Notes: generated from the sequence alone by a model not told the origin. A DNA stretch of 64,000 bases from Hippasteria phrygiana (GCA_037893225.1 JAZGUH010000285.1:1-64000), one strand, 5' to 3'; numbered from the stretch's first letter, positions 34,237-44,139 are shown. Program-made: numbers and translations.

Positions 34237-35560
34237 GCTTTACAGTCACTTCGCCCAAAAACCACATCGCCCTCAACCACTTCGCCCTCAACCACTTCGC
34301 CCAAACGCCACTTCGCCCAAACCCCACTTCGCCCAATTACCCCTTCGCCCAAACGCCACTTCGCCCAAAAACCACTTCGCCCAATTACTACTTCGCCCAA
34401 TTACCACTTCGCCCAAAAACCACTTCGCCCAAAAACCACTTCGCCCATGCCCGATCCGTATGCCTTATTTTCATTTTATTAGTTCGTTACATACATCATA
34501 ATCCCTCATATCAGTTAAGATGTTACATTATAAATGTTTGTAAAAAATTACATTATCAATTTTAAAAATCGTAATAATTTGTATGACCACTTGACAGGGG
34601 CGGATTTAGGTTTTCACTAAGGGGGGGGGGGGGGGGGGGTGTTTACCTGAGGTGATTGGCCTACACACCCCAGCGTGCCGAATTTTCGACACCCGACACT
34701 GGTTTTTTTTTTTTTATTTCTCAGCCTAGGGGGGGGGGGGGGGGGTTTAAACCCCCAAACCCCCCCCCCCCCCCCCCCGTAGATCCGCCACTGCTTGATG
34801 AAAATAATTGCCCATATATAAGGCATATTACTAATAAGAAAAGAAAAGCATGGTCACAAAAAGGATGTCACAAAACTCAATTTAAGAACGCAAATACAGT
34901 CTTGAATGCACCATAATTTGAATGACCAAATAAACGAAAACGGCAAATTGCCCGCCAGGAAAACCTATATTACAAACACGACTATATATGGCATGAATAT
35001 ATACACGCATACAAGTACCCACACAAATAAATTAAATCTGCATATATACAATAACTTAGGTTTTAACTTATTCCAGTATTGTCGTGATTCCTGCTTTACC
35101 GTACGGGCGGGAAGGGCGAAAAAAAACCCGCGAAAGTCATTTTGTACTTTCGAAAAACACGGATAGGCCCTATCCCTTTTTGGCTTAAAACTCTTCCAGG
35201 GCAGTGGCGGTGCAACATTCAGTTAGAACTGATAAATACACTGGTAAGTGTTTTTTGGGCGAAGTGGTTTTTGGGCGAAGTGGTTTATGGGCGAAGTGGT
35301 TTTTGGGCGAAGTAGTAATTGGGCGAAGTGGTTTTTGGGCGAAGTGGCGTTTGGGCGAAGGGGTAATTGGGCGAAGTGGGGTTTGGGCGAAGTGGCGTTT
35401 GGGCGAAGTGGTTGAGGGCGAAGTGGTTTTTGGGCGAAGTGGCGTTTGGGCGAAGGGGTAATTGGGCGAAGTGGGGTTTGGGCGAAGTGGCGTTTGGGCG
35501 AAGTGGTTGAGGGCGAAGTGGTTGAGGGCGATGTGGTTTTTGGGCGAAGTGACCGACAAC
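34237..35560. mobile_element. foldback element with inverted CACTTCGCCC arrays
   Basis: The left arm (34247-34448) is about 13 tandem units of 15-17 nt with core CACTTCGCCC. The right arm (35256-35553) is about 19 units in reverse orientation. The order of variant units (AAAAAC, ATCGCCC, CTCAAC, AAACGC and so on) is the same from each outer end inward, except for one six-unit block duplicated in the right arm. The element is flanked by CTTTATAAT on both sides (34228-34236 and 35561-35569). The 9-bp duplication would fit Mutator-like transposition, which is inferred. The centre holds the MITE at 34595-34793. Confidence 0.9.
34595..34793. repeat. CAGGGGCGGATT-type poly-G MITE with 5-bp duplication
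   Basis: Begins CAGGGGCGGATTTAGG and ends GTAGATCCGCCACTG, flanked by CTTGA (34590-34594 and 34794-34798). Long G and C runs sit inside both ends. The interior (ACACCCCAGCGTGCCGAATT) is nearly identical to 48062-48240, so the two are close relatives. Confidence 0.9.
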
Positions 35561-35569
35561 CTTTATAAT

Positions 35570-36562
35570 CACTATTGATTGAATTTTACATTTCAACCAC
35601 AGGAGCTCATTCGATTTTTAAAAAATAATAAAAACGTGGAGAGAATGAATTTACTGCACTTAATTGTTGGGCATGTATCGTGGGCTCTTTGACGGCAGGA
35701 AGATTCTTTGGTCACGTCATTATACCACTCACTGTGCTCCACTTCTATAATCATGTTATCACGATTTGGAAACGACTTCAAATGATTGCAAATGGTTCAG
35801 TCTCTATTTGAAATGCAAGTTTAGTTTTGTTTGTTTGCATGAGTAATTTTTCTCGAGAATCTAAAAACTTCCGAATGGATAAGTTGACCGTGTGTGCCCC
35901 ACTTTTTGAAACGTTTCCACCTTCCCCGAAAGAGAAAACAAAAATCATGATGTAACACTTGGCTCATCTGTCAAAATTCCAGATCGAAAAAGAAACAAGT
36001 GTCAAAATTAATTTTGTTTAAGTTTGTTTTATTTTAAAAGCTTGGTCGCACCCTAAACAAAATGTCAAGATAAAATAGCACCGAGTGGTATTGCGGAACC
36101 TTGAATGTGATTTTAATTCAAATGAACAGGGATTTCGACAATGGGCGTTTAAAATCGCAACTTGAACCTGTAAACTACTGCCCCACCCACATTGAACACG
36201 TTCATATTTAACTGTTGATTTTCATTTTTGCCTTTTTAAAGATATAAGATCAAAATGTGGCTACTTTTCCGTAAAAATGAAAAGTCTTGGCTAAAAATAG
36301 ATACCAGGCAATGTAGCCCTAAATTTGGCCCTAAATAAGACATGCATGCAAAACCACGAGTAACCTAACAATAGAAAAGTATTTATGAAAAACGACAGTT
36401 AAATTTGTTAAACGTGTTATTGTGACTTCTGGGTTTTAGCAACTTGGACCGCATCTGATGGATGTGATTTGGGGACCTCGTTGTTAAAATAGAAAAATCA
36501 CGACCAAGGGCTTCACAGTGTGGTTTAGTGTTTAGGCCTATAGTGTCATAGGAATCATCCCT
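35570..36562. other. intron 1 of the minus-strand gene, nothing recognised
   Basis: No supported exon or repeat between the two large foldback elements. Confidence 0.4.
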
Positions 36563-36570
36563 GAAAAATA

Positions 36571-37288
36571 GGTGACAGCCCGATTGTCCGAAGGTTCTTT
36601 AGTCCGAAGGGTTATTAGTCCGAAGGTTCGTTAGTCCGAAGGTTCAATAGTCCGAAGGTTCAATAGTCCGAATGTTCGACAGTCCGAAGGTTCAAAAGTC
36701 CGAAGGGCCCATTAGTCCGAAAAGAGAATAAGGTAAAATAAATCCGAATAGACGATAGAGTGCGATAGTCCGAATCGACAATAAGGTTCGATAGTCCGAA
36801 TTGAAAAATAGGTTCTATAGTCCGAATTGCAGGTTCAATTAATATTCCGACCTTATTGCCGATTCGGACTTCCGGACCTTATATGCCGATTCGGACTATC
36901 GGACCTTATTGTCGATTCGGACTATCGGACTTGCCGATTCGGACTATCGGACCTTATTAACAAACTTATTGCCGATTCGGACTATCGGACCTATTGCCAA
37001 TTCGGACTATCGAACCTTGTGTGCTTTCGGAATAATGAACCTTCGGACTAATTAACCTTATTCTAAATTCGAACTACCGATCCTTCGGATATAAATGAAC
37101 CTTCAGATTGTTGGCCCTTCGGACTAATAAACCTTCGGACTATTGCATCAAATGTTCGGATTAACGAACCTTATTTCATTTTCGGACTAACGAACCCCCT
37201 CTTATGGGGAATTTGTACGTTCGGAATATCAAACCATCGGATCAATAAACCTTCGGACAATCGAACCTTCGGACTATCGGGCGGCACC
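36571..37288. mobile_element. foldback element with inverted GTCCGAAGGTTC arrays
   Basis: The left half repeats units like TAGTCCGAAGGTTCAA, and the right half repeats the complement (TTCGGACTATCGGACCTTAT). The ends GGTGACAGCCCGATTGTCCG and CGGACTATCGGGCGGCACC are inverted. Flanks GAAAAATA and GAAAAGGA agree at 6 of 8 positions, possibly a decayed 8-bp duplication. It ends about 70 nt downstream of exon 1 of the minus-strand gene. Confidence 0.85.
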
Positions 37289-37358
37289 GAAAAGGAGACC
37301 CCAAAAGATATACGGAATCCATTCAAGACACAGTCTATAGGCGAGCCAAGGTACTCAC

Positions 37359-37517
37359 TTCGCCCGGGCCAGGCCGGCTGTTGCCCCGCCTTCTTCCTCC
37401 GTCGGTGGACACCGTTTCTCCGGAGTGGCGGCTTCCTTCAGCTAGTCTGGCTAGGGGTACTGCCGGCTCGTTTATAGCATTGCGGCTGTTGGGCTGAAAT
37501 CCCGATGCTGTGGACAT
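37359..37517 (-). CDS. uncharacterised protein gene, exon 1
   Basis: Proposed first coding exon, from ATG at 37517 (A at -3) to a GTGAGT donor. It adds 53 residues, MSTASGFQPNSRNAINEPA and onward, polar and rich in Arg/Gly/Ser, likely disordered. Its phase-0 donor matches the phase-0 acceptor of exon 2 across a 6 kb intron. The frame is open upstream to 37652 and beyond but has no earlier in-frame ATG before a stop. The join is based on phase, donor quality and composition only. The ATG is 1.77 kb from the start of the plus-strand SRD5A gene, head-to-head. Confidence 0.5.
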
Positions 37518-38560
37518 TGTGTCTGGAGTACGTGTACTCCAGAAATCGAGATGAGTTGTTTGAATTCCAGATACAAAATGTTCCCAAACAAGATGTTTAA
37601 AAAAATTAACGATGCTGGTAAACGTTGTTGCAATTACGCCAGTAGCTTCCAAGTTTGATCGGTGCTCTGCCCAGACAACAGACTCAAACGTGACGATGAT
37701 GTGTTGCTGAAATCAGCCATTTCAAATTATGAAGGTTAACGCCTATGGCAAGCTCAATATTCGCGGTAAACAAACGAGAAACAATGGAAACATCTGTGCC
37801 TGTAGCGTGAAGGTCATTACCGAGGTAATCAAACAAACCAATATAGCGTAAATCAAGCCCATTTTTATTGATTGATTATTACAGATCTGTCTGGAATAAT
37901 GAGTTATTTGTGATTCATTTACATCGGTGTTGATTGTGCAATTGTTGGCGACATTCAGATCTAGATCAGCACGTATATAGAATACGCAGCTTGCTAACTA
38001 TATGTGTTGATACACGTATAATTACAATATACATGTACTACATGTCACATAGGCCTAATTGCATTCGACTATTTTCGACTGGCGAACAAAATCTACAGGC
38101 GTATACTCGCCAGTTTCTTGACGTGGGCACACACTTTGTGCGTGAGGTCACACCTATATTTGTTTATGCTACCGTCAAATGATACTGGATGACGTAGGCC
38201 TAATTCTCGGTTTCATTTAGAGAGCCCAGTTTCATTTAGAGAGCAATTTTGTGGCAATTTAAAATCAAGTTAAAGGCATTATAATGTGCGCACTTCATCC
38301 ATCAACAACATTATTACCCCGTCTATCAGGCCTACAAATTTTCTAATGGAAGTGAATAGCTATACGCACACCCTTCCCTTGTATAACAACGAGGCTTGAG
38401 TCTCGATTCAATATTTAACCTCTCGCTCTGTAAATATATTTTGACACTTCAAAATTAAAGTTGAAACAAAAAATGTGTCCAGAAGTCTATGGGAATGTCT
38501 CCCAAATGACCCATCGCCCGTAATTATTATTATGAAATAATTACTTGACTGTAAGTAGTC

Positions 38561-38618
38561 TTAAAACTCTTTGCGTACGGATGACGCCATATGGCGCCAA
38601 AAAACCAGTGCCACCAGT
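38561..38618 (+). repeat. ACCCCTTGCGTACGG MITE fragment, interrupted
   Basis: Starts TTAAAACTCTTTGCGTACGG and matches 44930-44990 through CAGTGCCACCAG, then is cut exactly where a TTAAAGGTAGTATACA element begins. Confidence 0.75.
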
Positions 38619-38760
38619 TTAAAGGTAGTATACATCACTGGTTTTTGCTGTATTTATAATAAATCGATTTTGGGGTTAGTATTTAAGAGCGTGCTAGCAC
38701 ATACTGTATCACGGACCTGATTAAACGGTTTGAGCACATTCTGGGTAAAGAAATGTAAAA
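38619..38760 (+). repeat. TTAA-type MITE, copy 3 (partial)
   Basis: Begins TTAAAGGTAGTATACATCAC inside the older MITE at 38561. It shares TTGGGGTTAGTATTTAAGAG and GCGTGCTAGCACATACTGTA with the copy at 60372-60740. Confidence 0.7.
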
Positions 38761-39289
38761 AATTAATTAATTAATTAATTCATTCATTCATTCATTAATT
38801 CATTAATTGTGACAAATTGCATTAATAACCAGACCCAACGTTGCAATTTCTACAAAGGACCATTGAAATGACGCTGTCTGTCCTGCATTGTATTTATGCC
38901 ATAAAAATCTTTTTTACAGGGAAAAATAAACAAACTTCGAAACTCCTCTAACCCTTGTTAGCCCAAACGTTTCAGGGCACTCCTAAAATAGATAAGATAT
39001 TTGCCTATAAATAGTCAAAATGCGCGAATAGAGATAAGGACTTTGATGAAACTAAAGTTCAAAGTTTGCAAAGATAAACGGGTATATTTGTACGAAGTAG
39101 CCGGCAGAGTTCGGGCACACGTTTAACATTTTATCCCTAATCGACAACACCTCACGAACCCACCCCATCACAATACAGCACACTGCATGACAGCGACTAT
39201 AATGTGGTCCCCTTTCCACAGAAAAGGTTGACTTTGGGTAAGGTGGCGTTTTCGTTTGTTACATTGTTAGAGGCTACCGTGCTGCCACC

Positions 39290-39444
39290 ATGGTGGATGT
39301 ATTGTCACAAGTGGGAGGCATTGTCGGTGGTATGATTGGCTGGTTCGGATACTACGAGAGAGGACTTTTGGGATTTATTGCAATTCTGATGGTGGCACTT
39401 GGAATATACACCGCCGCTGAAAATAGGACACCAGCATGCCCGAG
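39290..39444 (+). CDS. SRD5A1: steroid 5-alpha-reductase (3-oxo-5-alpha-steroid 4-dehydrogenase), exon 1
   Basis: First of six exons (39290-39444, 40625-40798, 41856-42022, 43742-43843, 48749-48902, 49895-49961) encoding a complete 272-residue protein; human SRD5A1 is 259. All introns are GT-AG and every phase matches. The start is in an ideal Kozak context, GCCACCATGG. Exon 1 gives 51 residues and two bases of codon 52, with a hydrophobic first membrane segment (LLGFIAILMVALGIYTA). The family consists of NADPH-dependent ER-membrane enzymes reducing the 4,5 double bond of 3-oxo-4-ene steroids. The C-terminal half matches SRD5A1 closely. The natural substrate in an invertebrate is unknown. Confidence 0.82.
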
Positions 39445-40624
39445 GTAAAGATCATTGTTTCATAGTTATGAAAGGCGACGCGGATGGGCTAATTCCACAA
39501 AACAAAGTCATGAGAGTCTGAAAATAGATACCCGGTACTCAAGTGTATGTGGCTGTTGTCCAAAACTAAATAATTATGACCTGTTCCCACGAAATGAGTA
39601 TAAAGTCGCAAAATTTGAAAATCAAGATCATGTAATTTCCTGAAAGTACATCAGGTTAAAAAGCTTTAATTTGATATATTGTGTGTTGTGGTATCTCATG
39701 TCTAGCCCCCAATACAACCTTTTAGAATTGTCGGAGTCTTGTTTTGAAAAAAGTTTGGCCGGTGAACACTTCAACCCAAGTAAAAAATCATCCCCCCAAA
39801 AAATATTTCGAGACTGGATTCAGTTTTAAAACTTTGGCATATGACAGAATAGGGTTTTTCAAATGTACAGTTGTTGAAATCCCAAAATTGACTTCTCAGT
39901 GGGAAATTGTTGTTTCTGCTTATAAAAAACAAACAAATAGTGTGACTTTTGGTGCTGCCAGGTCAGAAATTGGTTTCACGAGAACGCTTTAACTGTGGAG
40001 GCATGACACAAATATTTTAGCAGGGGAGCAAATTCTAAAGTTCATGTTCAACGCTTATGTGCATGTTTAGGAGGGAGTGAGTGTATATCAGGATATTATA
40101 ATAGACTGCCTGGAACACCGCTAGTTAGTGTGTTGTAGTAACATATTTAGTACTACTATTTGAATATTAAGTACTGACATTTTCCGGAAACTTACCCCAA
40201 AATCAAATATAGGCCTATACTCAGTAATACTGGCAGTCATAAATGCTAGATAAGCTGGTTTGGTTGATGCATTCATCTAGTCCGGCCTTTCCAGTGCGTT
40301 TCGGCGGGATTGCAATGCGTGTTTTATTTGTTCACACGATGACTCCGGTTCGATTCCAACCCGGTCTACTGTGTGCATTGAGTTCAAGCCCCTGTCTGAT
40401 TCAACTTGATTTTTTGTTAACGATGATGTTCTATGAGTTGTTCTCCTTCTAATACTAAATTTCCTCTCATCCTTGTTTTATTTTCTTCATTCAAAAGCCG
40501 CGACCAGAGGGGGATCACTGCTCAGGATAATAAAGCAATAAAAAAAAAATGAGAAAGTTGTCCACTTCGACGATCAACCAAGGACCATGTTAACTTCATA
40601 TACATATTTCTATACCCATCGCAG

Positions 40625-40798
40625 GTATCTTCCTGCAGAAAGTAGTTCCGCGGAGCGTATGATCAGCAACCGACTAGCCGCTTTACTCACTTATCCCTAC
40701 GCGTTCCTTATTCCATGTTTCTGCGTGTACGTCAGCAGGAACGCCACCTACGTTAATGTCGTGCTTGTGTCCCTCATGGTCATCCATTATTTACAAAG
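40625..40798 (+). CDS. SRD5A1: steroid 5-alpha-reductase, exon 2
   Basis: Acceptor ATCGCAG, donor AAAG-GTAGGA. It encodes residues 52-110: a polar linker (RYLPAESSSAERMISNRLAA), a membrane segment, a second segment, and IHYLQR. His-Tyr here (H106, Y107) matches the HY in human SRD5A2 that includes catalytic Tyr91. Where vertebrate enzymes have the conserved QELP containing catalytic Glu57, this exon reads LTYP (residues 73-76), so no acidic residue sits at that place. If the alignment is right, the catalytic pair is incomplete. The rest of the family hallmarks are intact in later exons. Confidence 0.88.
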
Positions 40799-40882
40799 GT
40801 AGGAATCTGTATTAATGAAAACGATATCTAACTCCAATCTAGAGCAGATTCAGTTGAAAATGATCCCAATTCCCAATTAAAT

Positions 40883-40912
40883 GCAGGGGCGGATCAAGGA
40901 TTTTTTGCAGGG
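40883..40912 (+). repeat. left end of a CAGGGGCGGATC element
   Basis: GCAGGGGCGGATCAAGGATT followed by TTTTGCAGGGGG matches the start of the element at 57083. No right end found nearby. Confidence 0.55.
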
Positions 40913-40944
40913 GGTTTCTACTCTAATCTACTCCAATTAACAAC

Positions 40945-41140
40945 AAACCTATGCAAAACTCGAATATCGATAAGCGATTGGAAACATCCTTATTTGCTGC
41001 ACAAACCTATGTGAATATCGATTATCGGATAATGCGAGCCGAAACGCTCTTATGCGCTTCACAAGCCTAATATCGATAATCGGATTTGAGTAGAAACACC
41101 CTTATTCGCTGTACAAACCTATGTGAATATCGAATACTGC
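40945..41140 (+). repeat. diverged tandem repeat, unit about 65-70 nt
   Basis: About three units, each containing ACAAACCTATGTGAATATCG, GATAATCGGAT-like and GAAACACCCTTATTCGCT-like segments. Located in SRD5A intron 2. Confidence 0.7.
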
Positions 41141-41239
41141 ACGAACTTTCCTGGCATCTAAATCCCTTCAAGCTCAGTATTATAATATCGAAACCAATCG
41201 GCACAATGAGTCATCTCTGTCAGAAGATGTAATGTTTGC

Positions 41240-41430
41240 GTCGGGGATGATGTAAATTGGAAGTAATATGAAGCACTGTTTACTCATCAGTGCTTCATAT
41301 CCCGCGGGTTCGAATCCCGCCCGAGTAAGCCTGTGATTTTTGTACACAGGCTCTCGGAAAGCACTGAGTATAGTGCTTCATATAATTACGTCGGGACAGG
41401 GCAAAAGAGAAAACATGAGTCAATCTCTGT
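41240..41430 (+). repeat. tRNA-derived SINE family A
   Basis: Contains GGGTTCGAATCCCGCCCGAG (B box and acceptor), the body hairpin AAGCCTGTGATTTTTGTACA CAGGCT, CTCGGAAAGCACTGAG and TTACGTCGGG. An inverted tail GTCGGGGATGATGTAAATT precedes it. SRD5A intron 2. Confidence 0.72.
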
Positions 41431-41855
41431 TACTCAGTTAATGAAATCGCGAAAGAAAAAATGCACTGAGTAAACTGTAATATGCATGCACGCAAACATC
41501 AAGCAGGTTAGCTTTGATTAAGTATGATTATTATAAGACACACATAAATTACAAGACATATTCTCTAGTATCTTGATGAAGGGGGAAAATACTGTGGTTC
41601 CCAGTTAAGGCCAGTGAACACTGAAACTTCACATTTCAAAACATACAAACCTTCCGCACGATACACAAGTACAAAAATGCAGTTTGTTTGATGATGATAA
41701 TACAACGAAATAAGGGATTTACATGTAGACAAATAGACCCAGCATGCATCCTAAATGCAAAGTTGAAGACCGCCAAGGCTGGCTTCATTGGTCGTATTAT
41801 TTTCATACCGACCAAACATTTGTCAGACTTAAATGACTGTACTTCTCTGTTTTAG

Positions 41856-42022
41856 GACATTCATCTACGGCCTTTTTATCAAGGGAAGCAGCAAAATCCC
41901 TGTACACGTTCTGCGAATGTCGTCCGCGTTTTGTGCCGTGAATGGTTATATGATAGGTCGCTACCACACCGAGTACGCGGAGTATGAAGACCGCTGGTTG
42001 ACAGATCCAAGATTTATCATTG
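41856..42022 (+). CDS. SRD5A1: steroid 5-alpha-reductase, exon 3
   Basis: Acceptor TCTGTTTTAG, donor ATTG-GTAAGG. It encodes residues 111-165: TFIYGLFIKGSSKIP, then FCAVNGYMIGRYH, and WLTDPRFIIG. These parallel human SRD5A1 LIYPFLMRGGKPMP, FCTCNGYLQSRY and WVTDPRFLIG, and include the conserved NG and DxRF elements of the membrane core and NADPH-binding region. An inverted-repeat MITE begins about 65 nt beyond the donor. Confidence 0.93.
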
Positions 42023-42087
42023 GTAAGGAGACTATCACAAAATTAAACTCAGATTCCTGAGAAAGTTTCAGCGCAGAAGAATGGAAA

Positions 42088-42233
42088 CCTTTTGAGACGC
42101 TGGTGGCAGCAGACATACGGTCCTTTTTGCTAGTTCTGAGCATGCGCGCGTACGGTTCTGAGATTGCGCACGACTGATAAAAACAATGGAAAAGGACCGG
42201 TTTTGTCTGCTGCCACCACGCTTCTCAAAAGTC
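42088..42233. repeat. inverted-repeat MITE downstream of SRD5A exon 3
   Basis: CTTTTGAGACGCTGGTGGCA with GCAGACATACGGTCCTTTT at the left pairs with AAAAGGACCGGTTTTGTCTG and CTGCCACCACGCTTCTCAAA AG at the right. Confidence 0.8.
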
Positions 42234-42329
42234 TCCCACTGTCAACTGACAAATTCTATACAATCTTTTCATAAGGAAATATGTTTTTCTTCAAAACACG
42301 CAATTCGAATTCCTGGCCGCCAATTACTT

Positions 42330-42770
42330 TTCCCAAACGACATCCGAATGGATGGATTGTTGAGCGCCCTCTACGATAGTTTTTATACACGTACGCATTA
42401 TATTATGGTATATAATGCAATGAATTCTCATCGTCAGCAAAGCATTTCGATCCGATGGCTCAGTCGGTGCAAGGCTTTGAGGTTGGAGATTGTAGGTTTG
42501 AAAGCTCGACGTGACCGTTTTTTAAAGTCCATTTTTTTTCTTCAAATTTCCAGCTTTGGAGGATTTTTTATAAAGGGAAATAAAGTCCGAAATTTCATTA
42601 GGTTCGAATTCATTTCTAATTCGTGGCTCCGGAGAAGTCCAAAATCTCATAGCGTTCACACCATTCGGATGCTATTTGGGGAAAAAATTCGCTTCTCGGC
42701 CTGGTTCATCTGCCTGCTGAAAATTGAAGATCAAACATGCATAGACACAAATTGTACAAGTTTCAAAGTA
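42330..42770 (+). repeat. tRNA-derived SINE family B, copy 1
   Basis: Shares more than 300 nt with 54425-54840: AACGACATCCGAATGGATGG, GAGCGCCCTCTAC, the tRNA-like GATGGCTCAGTCGGTGCAAG, AGATTGTAGGTTTGAAAG and TTTCCAGCTTTGGAGGATTT. A long open frame crosses it but is not protein-coding. Confidence 0.75.
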
Positions 42771-42810
42771 TGAGTCCACAGTGACACATATTAACCTTTA
42801 TGCATTGTAA

Positions 42811-43115
42811 ATTCAATATTGGGTTTTTTGCCGTTCACCGACGTATTTTATAAACGCTGTATACTCAGTGTTGTCCCGAGAGATTATTTGGAAAATATAC
42901 AGTGTATACAGTTTAGAAAATACGTCGGTGAAGGGCAAAAAGCACAATATTGAATTTACATCATCCAAATTCCATCTTATGAATAGTTTGGCTGCGGTAC
43001 TCGCAGCTATATATATGTATATCAGATTCAAACCAGCCAACCGACTCCGGCAAGCTCGGTGGTCAAGTGGCAAGACATCTGTACTACAAAGCAAGAAGTC
43101 GTGGATTCGAACCCA
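42811..43115. repeat. SINE family A related block: hairpin plus tRNA-like head
   Basis: Positions 42811-42958 form an inverted repeat (ATTCAATATTGGGTTTTTTG ... CAATATTGAAT) with internal ACCGACGTATTTTATAAAC / AGAAAATACGTCGGT. A tRNA-like head (CTCGGTGGTCAAGTGGCAAG, GTGGATTCGAACCC) follows at 43055-43115. Confidence 0.65.
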
Positions 43116-43339
43116 TCCAAGTGATTTTTTTTGGGGGGTCAAAATTCCATCTTATGAATAGTTTATGATTTGTGTCATTTTCGAGTCAAATACTCGGAAT
43201 TATAATGCGTCGATCTGTTGCTCATGTATACGTATATCTTTGAGCATAAGGCATAGTCAGTATAGTGTTTTATGTACACACATTGCAAACAAAATTGGGG
43301 TGCGTCGTCTTTAAGAGGTGTTGTAAACTTATTGATTAT

Positions 43340-43735
43340 TTAATATTGTAAACGATGACACTGAAAAAGACAAACTTTTGTTTGTTTTTATTCTACCAGA
43401 ATATGTGTCTTGTCTACTGTTAGTCCGTTCATTTGTCCTTTTGTTGTGTGTTTTCCACTATGTTGTTTAAGTCTTTTTAAGTCTTTTTGTCGTGGTCGTT
43501 TAAGTCTCTTTGTCGTGGTCGTCTCGCTGTTTGCGTTTTTTGATGTTCTGTGTCTGTCTGTCTTTTAAAGATTTCTTATTGTGTAATTTTTGATGTTTTT
43601 GTAATTTGTATTGGTTTTAATTGTATTTTTGTAAAGCGCCTTGAGCGTCAATTTTTAGACGGATTTGGCGCTATATAAGAATTAGTTGTTATATTTATAA
43701 TAATAATTGTTATTATTATTATTATTATTAAACTT
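43340..43735 (+). mobile_element. probable LINE 3' tail with TTA microsatellite
   Basis: GTAAAGCGCCTTGAGCGTCA, then TTTGGCGCTATATAAGAAT and a (TTA)n tail, is the form of 3' ends of some non-LTR retrotransposons and their SINEs in marine animals. A 21-nt tandem duplication around TTTGTCGTGGTCGTTTAAGT lies at about 43485-43527. The TTA tail ends six to ten nt before the SRD5A exon 4 acceptor. The 5' limit is uncertain. Confidence 0.55.
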
Positions 43736-43741
43736 TGATAG

Positions 43742-43843
43742 GTGTGAGCACGTTCTTCATTGGTATGGCCATCAACGTCCATTCTGACCACATCCTGAGA
43801 AATATCAGAAAGCCCGGAGAAACTGGCTACAAAATCCCCAGAG
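43742..43843 (+). CDS. SRD5A1: steroid 5-alpha-reductase, exon 4
   Basis: A 102-nt exon, the same length as the equivalent vertebrate exon as I recall it. Acceptor AACTTTGATAG, donor AGAG-GTAAGT. It encodes GVSTFFIGMAINVHSDHIL, RNIRKPGETGYKIPRG: the strongest family signature, containing the NxHSD and RxxRKPG segments that line the NADPH site in this family. The upstream pyrimidine tract is weak and made from a TTA microsatellite (see 43340-43735). Confidence 0.95.
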
Positions 43844-43918
43844 GTAAGTCGATCATATGAAAGTTTTCTTTTTTTTCTGCAAGGGAAATGAATTATGGCC
43901 CAGCCTACACGCAGTAAA

Positions 43919-43994
43919 GGCCCGTTCCAAACGATCGGTTGTTGCTGTTTTGGTTTATTCGACACGGCAGTTGCACAACATTTGGAACGGCCTT
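43919..43994. repeat. Harbinger-like MITE, AGGCCCGTTCCAAA ends
   Basis: AGGCCCGTTCCAAACGAT and TTTGGAACGGCCT are inverted and each flanked by TAA. SRD5A intron 4, just past exon 4. Confidence 0.7.
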
Positions 43995-44139
43995 AAGCTA
44001 GCTTCATCTAAATATAAGCCTTGTCTAATTCAATAAATTGCAAACTTTCGAATTAGACAAGACAGAAATTAGACGTTTGAAATAACTGTCAGTGCCGAAA
44101 GCTCGACGGTAAACTTCCGGTACGACTTCGGTACGACTT

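Larger units (their letters stand above)
37518..39289. promoter_or_regulatory. divergent intergenic region between the minus-strand gene and SRD5A
   Basis: This 1.8 kb would hold the promoters of both genes if exon 1 at 37517 is right. No TATA or Inr element could be assigned confidently. It contains the broken TTAA MITE pair at 38561-38760 and a TTAA/ATTC tetranucleotide tract at about 38760-38808. Confidence 0.35.

Noticed and set aside
34235..35596. Open frames rich in TSPKRHFAQ and LGEVVFGRS repeats on both strands
   Set aside because: They are translations of the foldback CACTTCGCCC array and occur in both orientations.
42186..42773. 195-codon open frame, the longest in the window
   Set aside because: It crosses an inverted-repeat MITE and SINE family B, which recurs at 54425-54900 with frame-breaking differences. 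No domain and no splice support.
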